This document shows, piece after piece, positions 17,181-25,096 of a stretch of 64,000 bases of DNA. The first letter of the stretch is position 1, and each line of letters opens with the position of its first letter. Under the pieces are notes generated by a model that saw only the letters and a program-made list of their open reading frames with translations, was not told where the DNA came from and did no database searches. Source of the DNA: a virus. Made by a program: the position numbers and the translations under genes. The DNA lies in the IMG/VR virus record IMGVR_UViG_3300042514_000542, positions 142,591 to 206,590 of that record; one strand, 5' to 3'.

Positions 17181-17820
17181 TTATATATTTAATCAAATTA
17201 TTAGAAATTTTTGTTTTTGCTTGTTTTGCAAATTCTTTCATCTTTTTGGATGTGTAGAACTTGTTTTTTGTTTGTTGAAACACCAAGTAAAAATCAGGGA
17301 ATATGAATTCCAATATTTCTGATTCTATCTGGGGTTTTTTGAAAGTCAATGCCTGAAGCGTGTAATAATTGATCTTGTGATCTTTTAAATGTTGCACGAA
17401 ACATGGCATTGTTCCTTCTATATTTAGTTCATAATCAGATAATTGCAAAGACTGCTCCTTACAATATTTCGCTACAAACTTAAGACTTTCTGCCAGTCTT
17501 CTAAGGCTATCGGAAGAGTCTGGATCTTGTAATTCCAGTTGCTTCATATAATCACTATAACACTTAATTGCTTTAGGTTTAGTGTAAAAATCCAGAGGAT
17601 AGTAATCATCATCTGAATAAATTTTGTGGGGGGCTAAAAAGAAATCTTCTTGAATGAGATTGGGATATGAATTGAAAAGTCTGGATAGTTTTTGAAGAAC
17701 CATCACTTGATCTTCATCAAGTTTAGAAAAATCCTTTTTGAGTTTGAATGGTTCATTCTTAGCCTTTCTTGAAGCAACCAAATGGTTGTTATAGATCTGC
17801 TTTTCAAATTCAGTTATCAT
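17137..17820 (-). CDS. 59: Replicative helicase loader, T4 gp59-like
   Basis: 227 aa (T4 gp59 is 217). Loads gp41 helicase onto gp32-coated forked DNA. Identification rests on length, position next to gp32, and the helical two-domain composition with KAIKCYSDYMKQLE and LKFVAKYCKEQSLQ resembling the gp59 core. The last residues (about 212-227, NESNNGNTKEGGNI) lie in the overlap with the GIY-YIG gene and may be a replaced C-terminus. ATG overlaps the upstream gene by 4 nt. Confidence 0.7.
   Translation of the reverse strand: MITEFEKQIYNNHLVASRKAKNEPFKLKKDFSKLDEDQVMVLQKLSRLFNSYPNLIQEDFFLAPHKIYSDDDYYPLDFYTKPKAIKCYSDYMKQLELQDPDSSDSLRRLAESLKFVAKYCKEQSLQLSDYELNIEGTMPCFVQHLKDHKINYYTLQALTFKKPQIESEILEFIFPDFYLVFQQTKNKFYTSKKMKEFAKQAKTKISNNLIKYINESNNGNTKEGGNI
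17186..17191 (-). promoter_or_regulatory. Late-promoter-like TAAATA (minus) for GIY-YIG copy 1
   Basis: Located inside the gp59 3' coding end; 5 nt separate it from the ATG at 17180. Confidence 0.55.
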
Positions 17821-18089
17821 TTCTTATTACTATTCAAAAATTTTGTGACGTATTTGCTTTTTGCAATCGTCGGATCGAAATCTAAGAACACCCTAACAAG
17901 CTCATAGTCAGTGTCAAGGTTTAGAATCTCCTTTAAAATTGTTTTTAACTTTTCACTTGAGAGTGTTTGAATGAAAACGTTCTGAATAGAAAGCTTTTTA
18001 CCTTTCAAGTTCATGACGAATGTGCAAAAACATAAGAAAAGGTGAGTTGATTCCTCATCCTCGATATTTTGTGAAGGATCAGTTATCAT
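17817..18089 (-). CDS. Hypothetical protein upstream of gp59
   Basis: 90 aa from the ATG at 18089; the open frame upstream of it is antisense-frame shadow of the GIY-YIG repeats. Helical (LSSEKLKTILKEILNL), no recognised family. In T4 the late co-activator gp33 occupies this map position, but I see no convincing gp33 resemblance. The start overlaps the GIY-YIG stop within ATGATAACTGA, the same 11 nt that begin gp59. Confidence 0.5.
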   Translation of the reverse strand: MITDPSQNIEDEESTHLFLCFCTFVMNLKGKKLSIQNVFIQTLSSEKLKTILKEILNLDTDYELVRVFLDFDPTIAKSKYVTKFLNSNKK

Positions 18090-18927
18090 TTTTAATTTCC
18101 AACCTTTCTCTTTTAGATTGTCTAATTTTCTCTTTGGTTTCTTCCGAACATTTTTTTCCAGTATTAGCGATTGAAATCTTCGCCTTTGCTTCCTCTGAAC
18201 ACGGAACACCTTTTTTAAGATTACTCATATTTGATTTCCATTCATCTGTTCTTTTTTTACCTTTATTTTTCATACTAATTTTTTTTCTGGTTTCTTCAGA
18301 ACAAAGTCTACCTAGTCTAGCCGCACTCATTTTTTTCCTAGTTTCTTCGGATACTATATGAGTAGTTATTCTACCTTTTCTCTGTATACTCATTTTTTCC
18401 TTCGAATTTTCTGAATGTTTTTTACCCAATCTATGATTTCTTATTTTTTCCTTTGCATCGTCGGACATTTTCTTACCTAATCTACATTGTCTAAGTTGTT
18501 CTCGTTTCTCGTCGTCAAAAATCCTTATTACTTTTTTCTGTGCTTGACTCATTTTCAGTTTAGATTCTTCTGAACAAATATGTCCAGTTCTATCCGTTGA
18601 ATGTTTACAAATATTATAACCCTTTTCATTATTAGTGGTATCAAACATCTCAATAAATTTGGTTTCCGTGTCGAGAAGTTGTTGATTATGTTCTGGATTT
18701 GATTTAATAAAATTTTCAAAAACATCTAAAATTTCAACGGTAAATGAATCCCATCCATATTTTACAATGGCGTGTGCTATTTTATATTTTTTATTGGGTA
18801 TAATCTTAGATTTTCTATGATCATTTATTCTACGTTTAATGTTGATGGTCTTTCCTATGTATACTTTATTGTTTGTCAAACATGTCAATTTATAAATTCC
18901 TGCCGCTTTTGGATATTCTAATATCAT
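18079..18927 (-). CDS. GIY-YIG homing endonuclease with NUMOD3 repeats, copy 2
   Basis: 282 aa from the ATG at 18927, chosen over 18963 because it lies 5 nt after TAAATA and matches the MILEYPKAAGIY start of the other copies. GIY-YIG core at residues 8-30 (AGIYKLTCL, NKVYIGKT) followed by about eight NUMOD3-like repeats (CSEETRKKISMKNKGKK type). Its stop lies within the start region of the next gene. The DNA just upstream is a truncated ORF (18890-19012), suggesting insertion damage. Confidence 0.83.
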   Translation of the reverse strand: MILEYPKAAGIYKLTCLTNNKVYIGKTINIKRRINDHRKSKIIPNKKYKIAHAIVKYGWDSFTVEILDVFENFIKSNPEHNQQLLDTETKFIEMFDTTNNEKGYNICKHSTDRTGHICSEESKLKMSQAQKKVIRIFDDEKREQLRQCRLGKKMSDDAKEKIRNHRLGKKHSENSKEKMSIQRKGRITTHIVSEETRKKMSAARLGRLCSEETRKKISMKNKGKKRTDEWKSNMSNLKKGVPCSEEAKAKISIANTGKKCSEETKEKIRQSKRERLEIKNDN

Positions 18928-19012
18928 GTATATATTTAGTAATCCGAGTCGTTTCTTCTTCAATTAAATTTGTTAATAGGTCAATAAGATCTGATGACGG
19001 GTCGTAATTCAT
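18890..19012 (-). pseudogene. Truncated ORF interrupted by GIY-YIG copy 2
   Basis: The ATG overlaps the stop of the 74-aa gene (ATGA). It encodes MNYDPSSDLIDLLTNLIEEE and a few more acidic/helical residues, then runs out of frame over the GIY-YIG start and stops after 40 codons. The protein-like beginning and abrupt end suggest the 5' remnant of a gene split by the endonuclease gene. It could also be an intact 40-residue gene. Confidence 0.4.
18933..18938 (-). promoter_or_regulatory. Late-promoter-like TAAATA (minus) for GIY-YIG copy 2
   Basis: CTAAATA, then 5 nt, then the ATG at 18927. Confidence 0.55.
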
Positions 19013-19233
19013 AAACTAAAAATTTCATCTAACCATAACCCCTCAACATAAAAACATGTTCCTGAATGCATTTGAATCATTGATAAATCATGGTCATTCT
19101 TTCTAATCATAAATGCTATTGACTTTTTATTCACATATAATTTTTCTTTATGTAAATCATATTGAAAATTTTTACCCAAAGTGTAATAATAGTCAAATTC
19201 AATAAGTTTGTTTTTCCATCTATTTGCGCTCAT
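19009..19233 (-). CDS. Small hypothetical protein
   Basis: 74 aa, with alternating charged and aromatic residues (NKLIEFDYYYTLGKNFQYDL) and a beta-like C-terminal half. No family recognised. It overlaps the DHH-type gene upstream by 4 nt and so belongs to the gp41 operon. Confidence 0.5.
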   Translation of the reverse strand: MSANRWKNKLIEFDYYYTLGKNFQYDLHKEKLYVNKKSIAFMIRKNDHDLSMIQMHSGTCFYVEGLWLDEIFSL

Positions 19234-20096
19234 ATCTGTATAAGTTTTTGTGTAAAGTCCAAGAACTTTTGGGATATCTTCCCACCACTAGCCCATTCTC
19301 CACCCCCTCCATTACAAAGATTTTCAGCCATGAATGTGATGTTCGCTATTGATCCTTCGGGTTTTCTAAAGGAAACGAACTGAGTATCTGGATTCACAAC
19401 GATAATGACATCCTTTTTGTGATTGTCAATCAGCTTTTTGGCGATTTCGTTCACGGAGAACTTGGAAAACACCGCTACAACTGACCATTCTTTAAAAGTT
19501 CCTTCGTAAAGTTCTAAATTTTTATATTCTGTATCAATAGCATCGAAGAATGATTCAGCTAATACCATTTCCTTATCAGTAAGACCATCATAACCATTCC
19601 AGAACCTATTAACGAACACTTTGAAACGATTGAAGCGTGTATTCCTGAATAATCCATTCAAATACTCCGATTCTTTGTGTTTTAGAGAGTATACGTTGTA
19701 ATCATCGACATAAAGTATTAGTTTCTTAAGATCGTTTGGTATATCGAACTTATCCTTGAACTTTTTATACAATAACTTACAACAAGATGATGTTTCTTCG
19801 GAAATCATAGTGGAATCAAAGACGTTTAACTTCTCACCACGATCAGAAACGAATACTACCTTATAATCATCGATCTTATTGATCAGAGATTGATCCAAAA
19901 CCATTCCAATTATGAATACTTTGTCATAATTCTCAAGATTATGCTCCCATTCAGCATATTGATTGGCGAAATCACCAAAGAATGCTGATTTATACTCCAT
20001 ATCTGGAAATATATTACCCAAAAGGATGGTGGAACACGCCCCATCTAGATCAGAATTAGCCCATACAAAAATCTTACTCACGTTATAATTACTCAT
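19230..20096 (-). CDS. DHH-family phosphoesterase-like protein
   Basis: 288 aa. Motifs in order: NSDLDGACS near residues 14-22 (the first Asp motif of DHH enzymes), VVFVSDRGE near 79-87 (DHH-equivalent region), LYVDDYNVYSL near 128-138, and CNGGGGEWASGG near 260-271, equivalent to the GGGH..A.G signature of the DHHA1 domain although the His is replaced. This suggests a nanoRNase/oligoribonuclease or exonuclease-like role in nucleotide recycling. Some catalytic positions differ, so activity is uncertain. It starts right after gp41. Confidence 0.6.
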   Translation of the reverse strand: MSNYNVSKIFVWANSDLDGACSTILLGNIFPDMEYKSAFFGDFANQYAEWEHNLENYDKVFIIGMVLDQSLINKIDDYKVVFVSDRGEKLNVFDSTMISEETSSCCKLLYKKFKDKFDIPNDLKKLILYVDDYNVYSLKHKESEYLNGLFRNTRFNRFKVFVNRFWNGYDGLTDKEMVLAESFFDAIDTEYKNLELYEGTFKEWSVVAVFSKFSVNEIAKKLIDNHKKDVIIVVNPDTQFVSFRKPEGSIANITFMAENLCNGGGGEWASGGKISQKFLDFTQKLIQI

Positions 20097-21413
20097 TTAC
20101 GATGCTTTTGCAAGTCTTTCTAAAAAGTTTAAATCTTCCTCACCCATACATTCCTCTTCTTCGTCACTCTGGACAATAGTGAGTGTCGTATATGTAATTT
20201 TCATAGCCTGAACGATTTTTTTAGGTCCATATCTATTCTTAGCTAGACCAAATCTAATTATTCCCATCTCTTGATCTTCTTCTTCTTGGAAAAGTGATAT
20301 AATTACATCGGCTACAGCCGCAATTGCTATACTTTCCCCAATACTATCCATTCCGGGGGCTGTTTGCTTACCATAAGCTGAACGTGTAAACTGAACTGCT
20401 GAAATAAATGGAATCTTAAAGACATATGACAATGCCCTCACTTGCTCACAGATGTATTTCCCACGCTCGTAGGAGTTAGTTCCTCTATCAGTGTGTAGAA
20501 GCGTTAGATAATCGATTACAACGGCATCTAAATGGACACCACCATCAATAAGTTTCTTAATAAATGCCGAAATTTGATTCGGAGACATCGTGGAAGGTGG
20601 AAATTCCTTGATATAAATCTTTCCACTTTTCTTTTCTTCCTCTTCTAGAGCAAATCTTAGTGTGTGAACATCTTCCTTGAAATTACTTAAGGGAATTTTG
20701 GTCACATTGGATGCAATTCTCTTAGCATACAACATTTCAGACATTTCCAAGGTAATAACAAGAACATTCTTACCTTGTTCAGCTATATTCTTGGCTGCAT
20801 TTCCAAGAACTATACTTTTACCAATATTTGCCTCGCCACCATAGATATATAAGGCTTTTCCATCTCTTCTATATCCACCACCAAGGTTTTTATCCACCCA
20901 CTCCCATCCAGAAGAGATGTGAATGTCTTCATTTAGAACATCTTCGATGATTTTCTCTTTATCACCAAATAATTCGATACCTCTATCAGAATCTAGGCAA
21001 ATTTTACATATATCCTCAAATGCTTCTAATACTTCAGAAGGATTCTTAACTTTCTTCTCCGAATTCTCTGCAATATCTAGAATATTGCACCAAGTAGCAC
21101 GTTCTTTAAGGAATCTTTCAGTATTTTCATACAATTCATCCTTATCATAGAGCTTATCCATCGTTTTGAATGACTCTACAAGCTTTTTAAAGTCATTTCT
21201 TTGCCCCTCGGTCGTCAAATAGGGCTTTATTTCGGTTATTGTTGGTAATTTTTGACGTTTATCGTAAAAATCCTTAACAATTTGGAAATAATTAGCAATA
21301 TTTGGCTGCTCAAAGTATTCAGGTTTGACATAATCAGCAATAGAAGTCAAATATGTGGAGTCCGTCATAGCTTTATAGGCTATGATTTGCTCATATTCAG
21401 TTAGGTCGATCAT
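20097..21413 (-). CDS. 41: Replicative DNA helicase, T4 gp41-like (DnaB family)
   Basis: 438 aa (T4 gp41 is 475). Hexameric 5'-3' helicase that unwinds the fork and binds primase gp61. RecA-like core: Walker A GGEANIGKS near residue 196, LVITLEMSE, the Walker B strand AVVIDYLTLL near 303-312, ISAVQFTRSAYGK (sensor-like Gln) and LAKNRYGPKK near 395 (arginine finger region). The N-terminal 150 residues form the helical DnaB-type domain. It overlaps the small upstream gene by 4 nt. Confidence 0.92.
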   Translation of the reverse strand: MIDLTEYEQIIAYKAMTDSTYLTSIADYVKPEYFEQPNIANYFQIVKDFYDKRQKLPTITEIKPYLTTEGQRNDFKKLVESFKTMDKLYDKDELYENTERFLKERATWCNILDIAENSEKKVKNPSEVLEAFEDICKICLDSDRGIELFGDKEKIIEDVLNEDIHISSGWEWVDKNLGGGYRRDGKALYIYGGEANIGKSIVLGNAAKNIAEQGKNVLVITLEMSEMLYAKRIASNVTKIPLSNFKEDVHTLRFALEEEEKKSGKIYIKEFPPSTMSPNQISAFIKKLIDGGVHLDAVVIDYLTLLHTDRGTNSYERGKYICEQVRALSYVFKIPFISAVQFTRSAYGKQTAPGMDSIGESIAIAAVADVIISLFQEEEDQEMGIIRFGLAKNRYGPKKIVQAMKITYTTLTIVQSDEEEECMGEEDLNFLERLAKAS

Positions 21414-21571
21414 TTACGAACAGCTAATATAATTTTACCACCTCTAGTCAACTCAATTGCTATATGTTTTATATCTTTACTATAATAATTAGGATGGATT
21501 AATATCATTTTATCGTTATAAATTACATATTGATAACCCACCTCTTCGATAATCTCATATTCTTTTATCAT
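21410..21571 (-). CDS. 53-aa hypothetical protein before gp41
   Basis: The ATG at 21571 is preferred over 21610, which lies inside the upstream glycosyltransferase gene. Encodes MIKEYEIIEEVGYQYVIYND followed by a beta/basic tail, perhaps a tiny SH3-like barrel. No family recognised. It overlaps both neighbours by 4 nt, so it is translationally coupled. Confidence 0.5.
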   Translation of the reverse strand: MIKEYEIIEEVGYQYVIYNDKMILIHPNYYSKDIKHIAIELTRGGKIILAVRK

Positions 21572-22266
21572 TTGTATTTTTCTAAAAAGTATTTTTCTCC
21601 AGCTTTCCACTCATCGGTGAACTCTCGCAACCCCGGAGACTCATGTGTGATCAAAATATCACCAACGCCAACTCTACCACCCTTTAAATGGAAGTCAAGC
21701 GATGCCAGCAAGTCATAAAAATGGAATTTTGATGGACAATCCTCATCAAACCTCATTTCTTCCATAGCCTTTCTATTAAGTGCCATGAAAACACCATCAA
21801 TCATAACAACTTTGTGTGGATATTTTCCAAAAGTTGATGCAGGTTTTACCACTTCTTCATATTGACATCCATAAAAAGCAGTATCGTTTTTAACTAAATG
21901 TTGAACACATCCATGTAAGTGACCACCTTGGAATCCTCCACCCATCAAATGCCACAAAGCAGGACTCTTAAGTTCAATTTTGGATGCTCCAGCAACCCCA
22001 ACCAAATCATAATCATCAAATAACTTCTCAAGTTTTGGAATTGGGTCTTCCTCAAGGATAACATCGTCGTGAACTAGAATTAAACAGTCTCTATTCTCTT
22101 CCAATGCTTCGTCAATAGCCTGATTATATCTTTTAGCTAAGGATTCTGTATTATTTAAATGTGTCTGGCAAAGTAATTCATATCTCCAAATACTTTCATT
22201 CAATGTATAGTCTTTAAATTTGGATTTTTGAGTGCAACACACCACTTTTGCGTTTTTGATCTCCAT
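21568..22266 (-). CDS. Glycosyltransferase (GT-A type)
   Basis: 232 aa from the ATG at 22266, chosen because a TTGACT/TACTGT promoter-like pair lies just upstream; 22299 is the alternative. Signature: YNQAIDEALEENRDCLILVHDDVILEEDPI (only partly quoted elsewhere), where the HDDV tetrad near residues 79-82 serves as the DxD-type metal site. GVFMALNRKA near 163-172 and HFYDLLASLDFHLKGG resemble the acceptor half of family-2-like enzymes. It is the first gene of the gp41 operon. Acceptor unknown. Confidence 0.7.
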   Translation of the reverse strand: MEIKNAKVVCCTQKSKFKDYTLNESIWRYELLCQTHLNNTESLAKRYNQAIDEALEENRDCLILVHDDVILEEDPIPKLEKLFDDYDLVGVAGASKIELKSPALWHLMGGGFQGGHLHGCVQHLVKNDTAFYGCQYEEVVKPASTFGKYPHKVVMIDGVFMALNRKAMEEMRFDEDCPSKFHFYDLLASLDFHLKGGRVGVGDILITHESPGLREFTDEWKAGEKYFLEKYK

Positions 22267-22270
22267 ATCT

Positions 22271-22299
22271 GACAGTATCACAGATAAATCCACAGTCAA
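22271..22299 (-). promoter_or_regulatory. Sigma70-like promoter for the gp41 operon
   Basis: Minus-strand TTGACT (22299-22294), 16-nt spacer, TACTGT (22277-22272), then 5 nt to the ATG at 22266. The -10 is a weak match. Confidence 0.4.
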
Positions 22300-22303
22300 C
22301 AGA

Positions 22304-22309
22304 TAAATA
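22304..22309 (+). promoter_or_regulatory. Late-promoter-like TAAATA, 5 nt before ATG
   Basis: ATAAATA followed after 5 nt by the ATG at 22315; divergent from the minus-strand promoter at 22271-22299. Confidence 0.6.
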
Positions 22310-22314
22310 TAGTT

Positions 22315-24306
22315 ATGACTAAATATGGATTTGACTATTTTACCAAACGTGCAGAACTCTTAACAGAGATGGCTAGAACGACTACCCGCTATAATGGGTT
22401 GAATGTTGGAGGTGAATATGATTATGATTTCGTTGCTCTTAGAGCGAAAGTGTTGAATGCTATTAAAAGTGGAATGTCCCCGCATAATGCGTCAGATCCG
22501 TTGGTAGATGAAGACGGGAAAACTGCAACAGGTGTGGTTGATGGATCTCAATATAGATCATTGATATACATGTTTTCTAAAGTGTATAATACGATATTAG
22601 ATAATGAAGAGTTTGATATCGATGCCGATGTTGAATTTGAAAATGCTAAGGGTTTACTATCATCGGACATATCCAAACTGCCAGTTAGCGAAGATGTTCA
22701 CGCGATTATATATGAAATACAAAATCAAATCAAGGAAAATGGTATTAAATTAGATAAACCTACATTAGATAATGTAACTAGAGAAATTATATCAAAATAC
22801 GTTCCAAATATTGCGGAAATTTTAAAGGCTCATGATAGTGGAGATAAGAATTCGGGAATAGAAGAGCTTCCTGTAATTCCCGTTGATATTTATCGAGATC
22901 CCTCAAGGTTCTTATCATCTTTATTTGAAATCCGTAATTCTAAAACCACTAGTGGTAGAAAAGTAGTCGATGACCCCAATAAAAAACCCGGAAAACAACC
23001 CACTCTTATAGAAGAATATACTAAAAAAATGCAATCTTTGGCAAGGAAAATATATAAACAATATGTCGAAAACCCCAAAAAAGCACCAAGCGGTCCAGAA
23101 ATTTTTGAAGCTGCCACTATCGTCCTCATAAAAAAGCATCCGGAATTAATTTTCGATAAATCATTTGTAAATTCCGTATTAGATCCTGTAAATATTGCCA
23201 CTTTTATCAATAAAGGGGAGTCAGGTGAGGGGATTGTCGTACTGGATCATGAAACATCAAAACTGGCAGCAAGAAATATTGGTGAAATGTATGGTATAAA
23301 CGCTAAATCTTATAATGAGTTGATGTCGAAGTCTAGAAAGGTCAGAACACAATTAAGTTATCTATCTCGCGCAGATGCAAAGAGAAAAGTGAAAACTTCC
23401 CCGACTGTAGAAAAAAAATCAAGTCCCGATAAATTAGATAATTTACATACCCAAAACGTAGATAACATTCTTACTATATTACTAGCTTTAAAAGAAGACA
23501 AGATCGACTTGGATGAACAGATTGAAATTAAGAGTGAATTATTTAAGGACCCTTACGATGTGATCCTAACAATACATGACGAAACAGACGTTCCAATAAA
23601 GTGGATAACATCAATGATGAAGCTCAAGGGTACACAAGTTATCGACAGATTATACGATGTTTTTCTTACATTAGAAAATGTAGGAATTGATATTGACACT
23701 TTTAATGAAAATATGGAGGAGTTAAAATCAAAAAAACCAGAATTGGTGGGGTTTATCGATATTTTCACTAAAGACGTTTCACTAAAAATAAAAGCAGATA
23801 CTCCAAAGTCGAATGTCCTTAGTTTTCCGGGATTCGCCCAAGAACATATTGAAAAAGTTCTCGATACTCCAGAAAAGAAAAACATCTTCTCCACTTATTA
23901 TAATTATATCTATGTTAAAGATTTGAAGCGAGCAGCCGCAGAAGTTCAGCAAAAATTAGACGTTGATGCAGGTAAAGAAGTTGTGGGAAAACCAGTTACC
24001 CTATATGCTATGCGTCAAGCTGAAAAGAATTTCCAAAAGAGTAGTGGTAAGTTTGGTAATAGGGGTGAAAATATGGAACGTGAGGCAGAACTAGCTAAAC
24101 GTGAGAAGGACAAAGAATTTAAAAAGGATCAAAATAAACTAAGCAAGGGGATACAAGATATAATCGGTAAACCTCTACGCAACGAATCATATGTTATGAA
24201 TTATATGACAGAACAATTCCAAAAAGATAGGTTCAAAACCAAAGGTGAATTTAAAGATCGTGGATACAAAAAACCAACCAATTACTGGCAAGGTAGAAAC
24301 CTATGA
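22315..24306 (+). CDS. Large putative internal head protein
   Basis: 663 aa, helical and highly charged, no recognised enzyme motif. The N-terminus MTKYGFDYFTKRAELLTEMA matches the head-targeting style of many small proteins here, with LLTE/M as the predicted prohead-protease site; the next gene shares LxEMAR. Repeated Lys/Glu segments follow and the C-terminus is basic (RFKTKGEFKDRGYKKPTN). It lies between two replication blocks on the opposite strand with its own late motif. A packaged (ejected) protein is inferred. Confidence 0.6.
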   Translation: MTKYGFDYFTKRAELLTEMARTTTRYNGLNVGGEYDYDFVALRAKVLNAIKSGMSPHNASDPLVDEDGKTATGVVDGSQYRSLIYMFSKVYNTILDNEEFDIDADVEFENAKGLLSSDISKLPVSEDVHAIIYEIQNQIKENGIKLDKPTLDNVTREIISKYVPNIAEILKAHDSGDKNSGIEELPVIPVDIYRDPSRFLSSLFEIRNSKTTSGRKVVDDPNKKPGKQPTLIEEYTKKMQSLARKIYKQYVENPKKAPSGPEIFEAATIVLIKKHPELIFDKSFVNSVLDPVNIATFINKGESGEGIVVLDHETSKLAARNIGEMYGINAKSYNELMSKSRKVRTQLSYLSRADAKRKVKTSPTVEKKSSPDKLDNLHTQNVDNILTILLALKEDKIDLDEQIEIKSELFKDPYDVILTIHDETDVPIKWITSMMKLKGTQVIDRLYDVFLTLENVGIDIDTFNENMEELKSKKPELVGFIDIFTKDVSLKIKADTPKSNVLSFPGFAQEHIEKVLDTPEKKNIFSTYYNYIYVKDLKRAAAEVQQKLDVDAGKEVVGKPVTLYAMRQAEKNFQKSSGKFGNRGENMEREAELAKREKDKEFKKDQNKLSKGIQDIIGKPLRNESYVMNYMTEQFQKDRFKTKGEFKDRGYKKPTNYWQGRNL

Positions 24307-25070
24307 ACGAATTCATAAATTTATATAAATCTCTAATGTTGGAGATGGCTAGACCCTCATCACTTGGGCCAAAAATGTTGGGTGATGAATTATTCAAAAA
24401 ATTCAACACATTATTAGCTGAAGTTAATGATAGGTTCAAGTATGGCGTTCACAAATATCCAGAACTAGTAGACTTTAAAGGGGAAGAAGCATATGGTCTA
24501 CACGATAAAGTTTTACAAGAGAGGAAACTTAGATATTTCTTTTTTTGTTTAAACAAAAACTATAAAAATTTAGATTATAAAGAAGAAATTACCATGGATA
24601 ATGAGAGAGCTAGATCCATAGGCGAAATGACACAATACTGTAAACAAAAAGGAATACATTATAGTCTCGGATCAATTAGAATGACCACTTCTGCTATTTT
24701 TGAAAAAATAAAAGACGATGAGAAGTGGTTTTTGTCAAAAAACTTCCAAAAGATATTATTAGATCCTAAACTTATGGCTAGTTATATGAATGCTTCGAGG
24801 GAGACATTTAACCAATCATCTATAAATGCCGCAGCAAAACGTGAGAAAGAGGGTGGAATGGGTATACGAGATCTAGATAAATTCAGGGCAGAATACCGTG
24901 ATGTAGATAAAGCATTAAGTTACAAGGAGAGGGGTACGGGTCTTAAACAAAAAGCCGCAGAAAAAAGAGAAAAGATTGAAACTCTTCGTAAGAAAAAAGA
25001 GATGGCTAATGCGAAGCGTAAACAGACATGGGCTAATAAGAAACTAAACAAAAAAACCCAAGGAATTTAA
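24303..25070 (+). CDS. Putative internal head protein, partner of 22315
   Basis: 255 aa, overlapping the previous gene by 4 nt (ATGA). The N-terminus MNEFINLYKSLMLEMARPSS parallels the LLTEMAR start of its neighbour (LMLE/M cut site predicted). The C-terminal 80 residues are extremely basic and Lys/Arg/Ala-rich (KRKQTWANKKLNKK), like DNA-compacting internal proteins. Its stop codon lies in the loop of the terminator hairpin. Function is inferred from these features and late expression. Confidence 0.6.
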   Translation: MNEFINLYKSLMLEMARPSSLGPKMLGDELFKKFNTLLAEVNDRFKYGVHKYPELVDFKGEEAYGLHDKVLQERKLRYFFFCLNKNYKNLDYKEEITMDNERARSIGEMTQYCKQKGIHYSLGSIRMTTSAIFEKIKDDEKWFLSKNFQKILLDPKLMASYMNASRETFNQSSINAAAKREKEGGMGIRDLDKFRAEYRDVDKALSYKERGTGLKQKAAEKREKIETLRKKKEMANAKRKQTWANKKLNKKTQGI

Positions 25071-25082
25071 TCCTTGGGTTTT
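25053..25082. terminator. Strong bidirectional terminator
   Basis: A 12-bp perfect stem (AAAACCCAAGGA / TCCTTGGGTTTT) with a 6-nt loop, T-rich on both sides. It sits between convergent genes 24303 and uvsX. The stop codon of 24303 is in the loop. The minus-strand side has the longer T tract. Confidence 0.8.
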
Positions 25083-25096
25083 CTCTATTTTAAAGA

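Noticed and set aside
17817-18089. Late co-activator gp33
   Set aside because: Map position fits T4 but the sequence shows no convincing similarity; left unnamed.
16587-18361. Plus-strand Phe/Ser-rich frames opposite the GIY-YIG genes
   Set aside because: Antisense shadows of the Lys/Glu-rich NUMOD3 repeats, with no start context.
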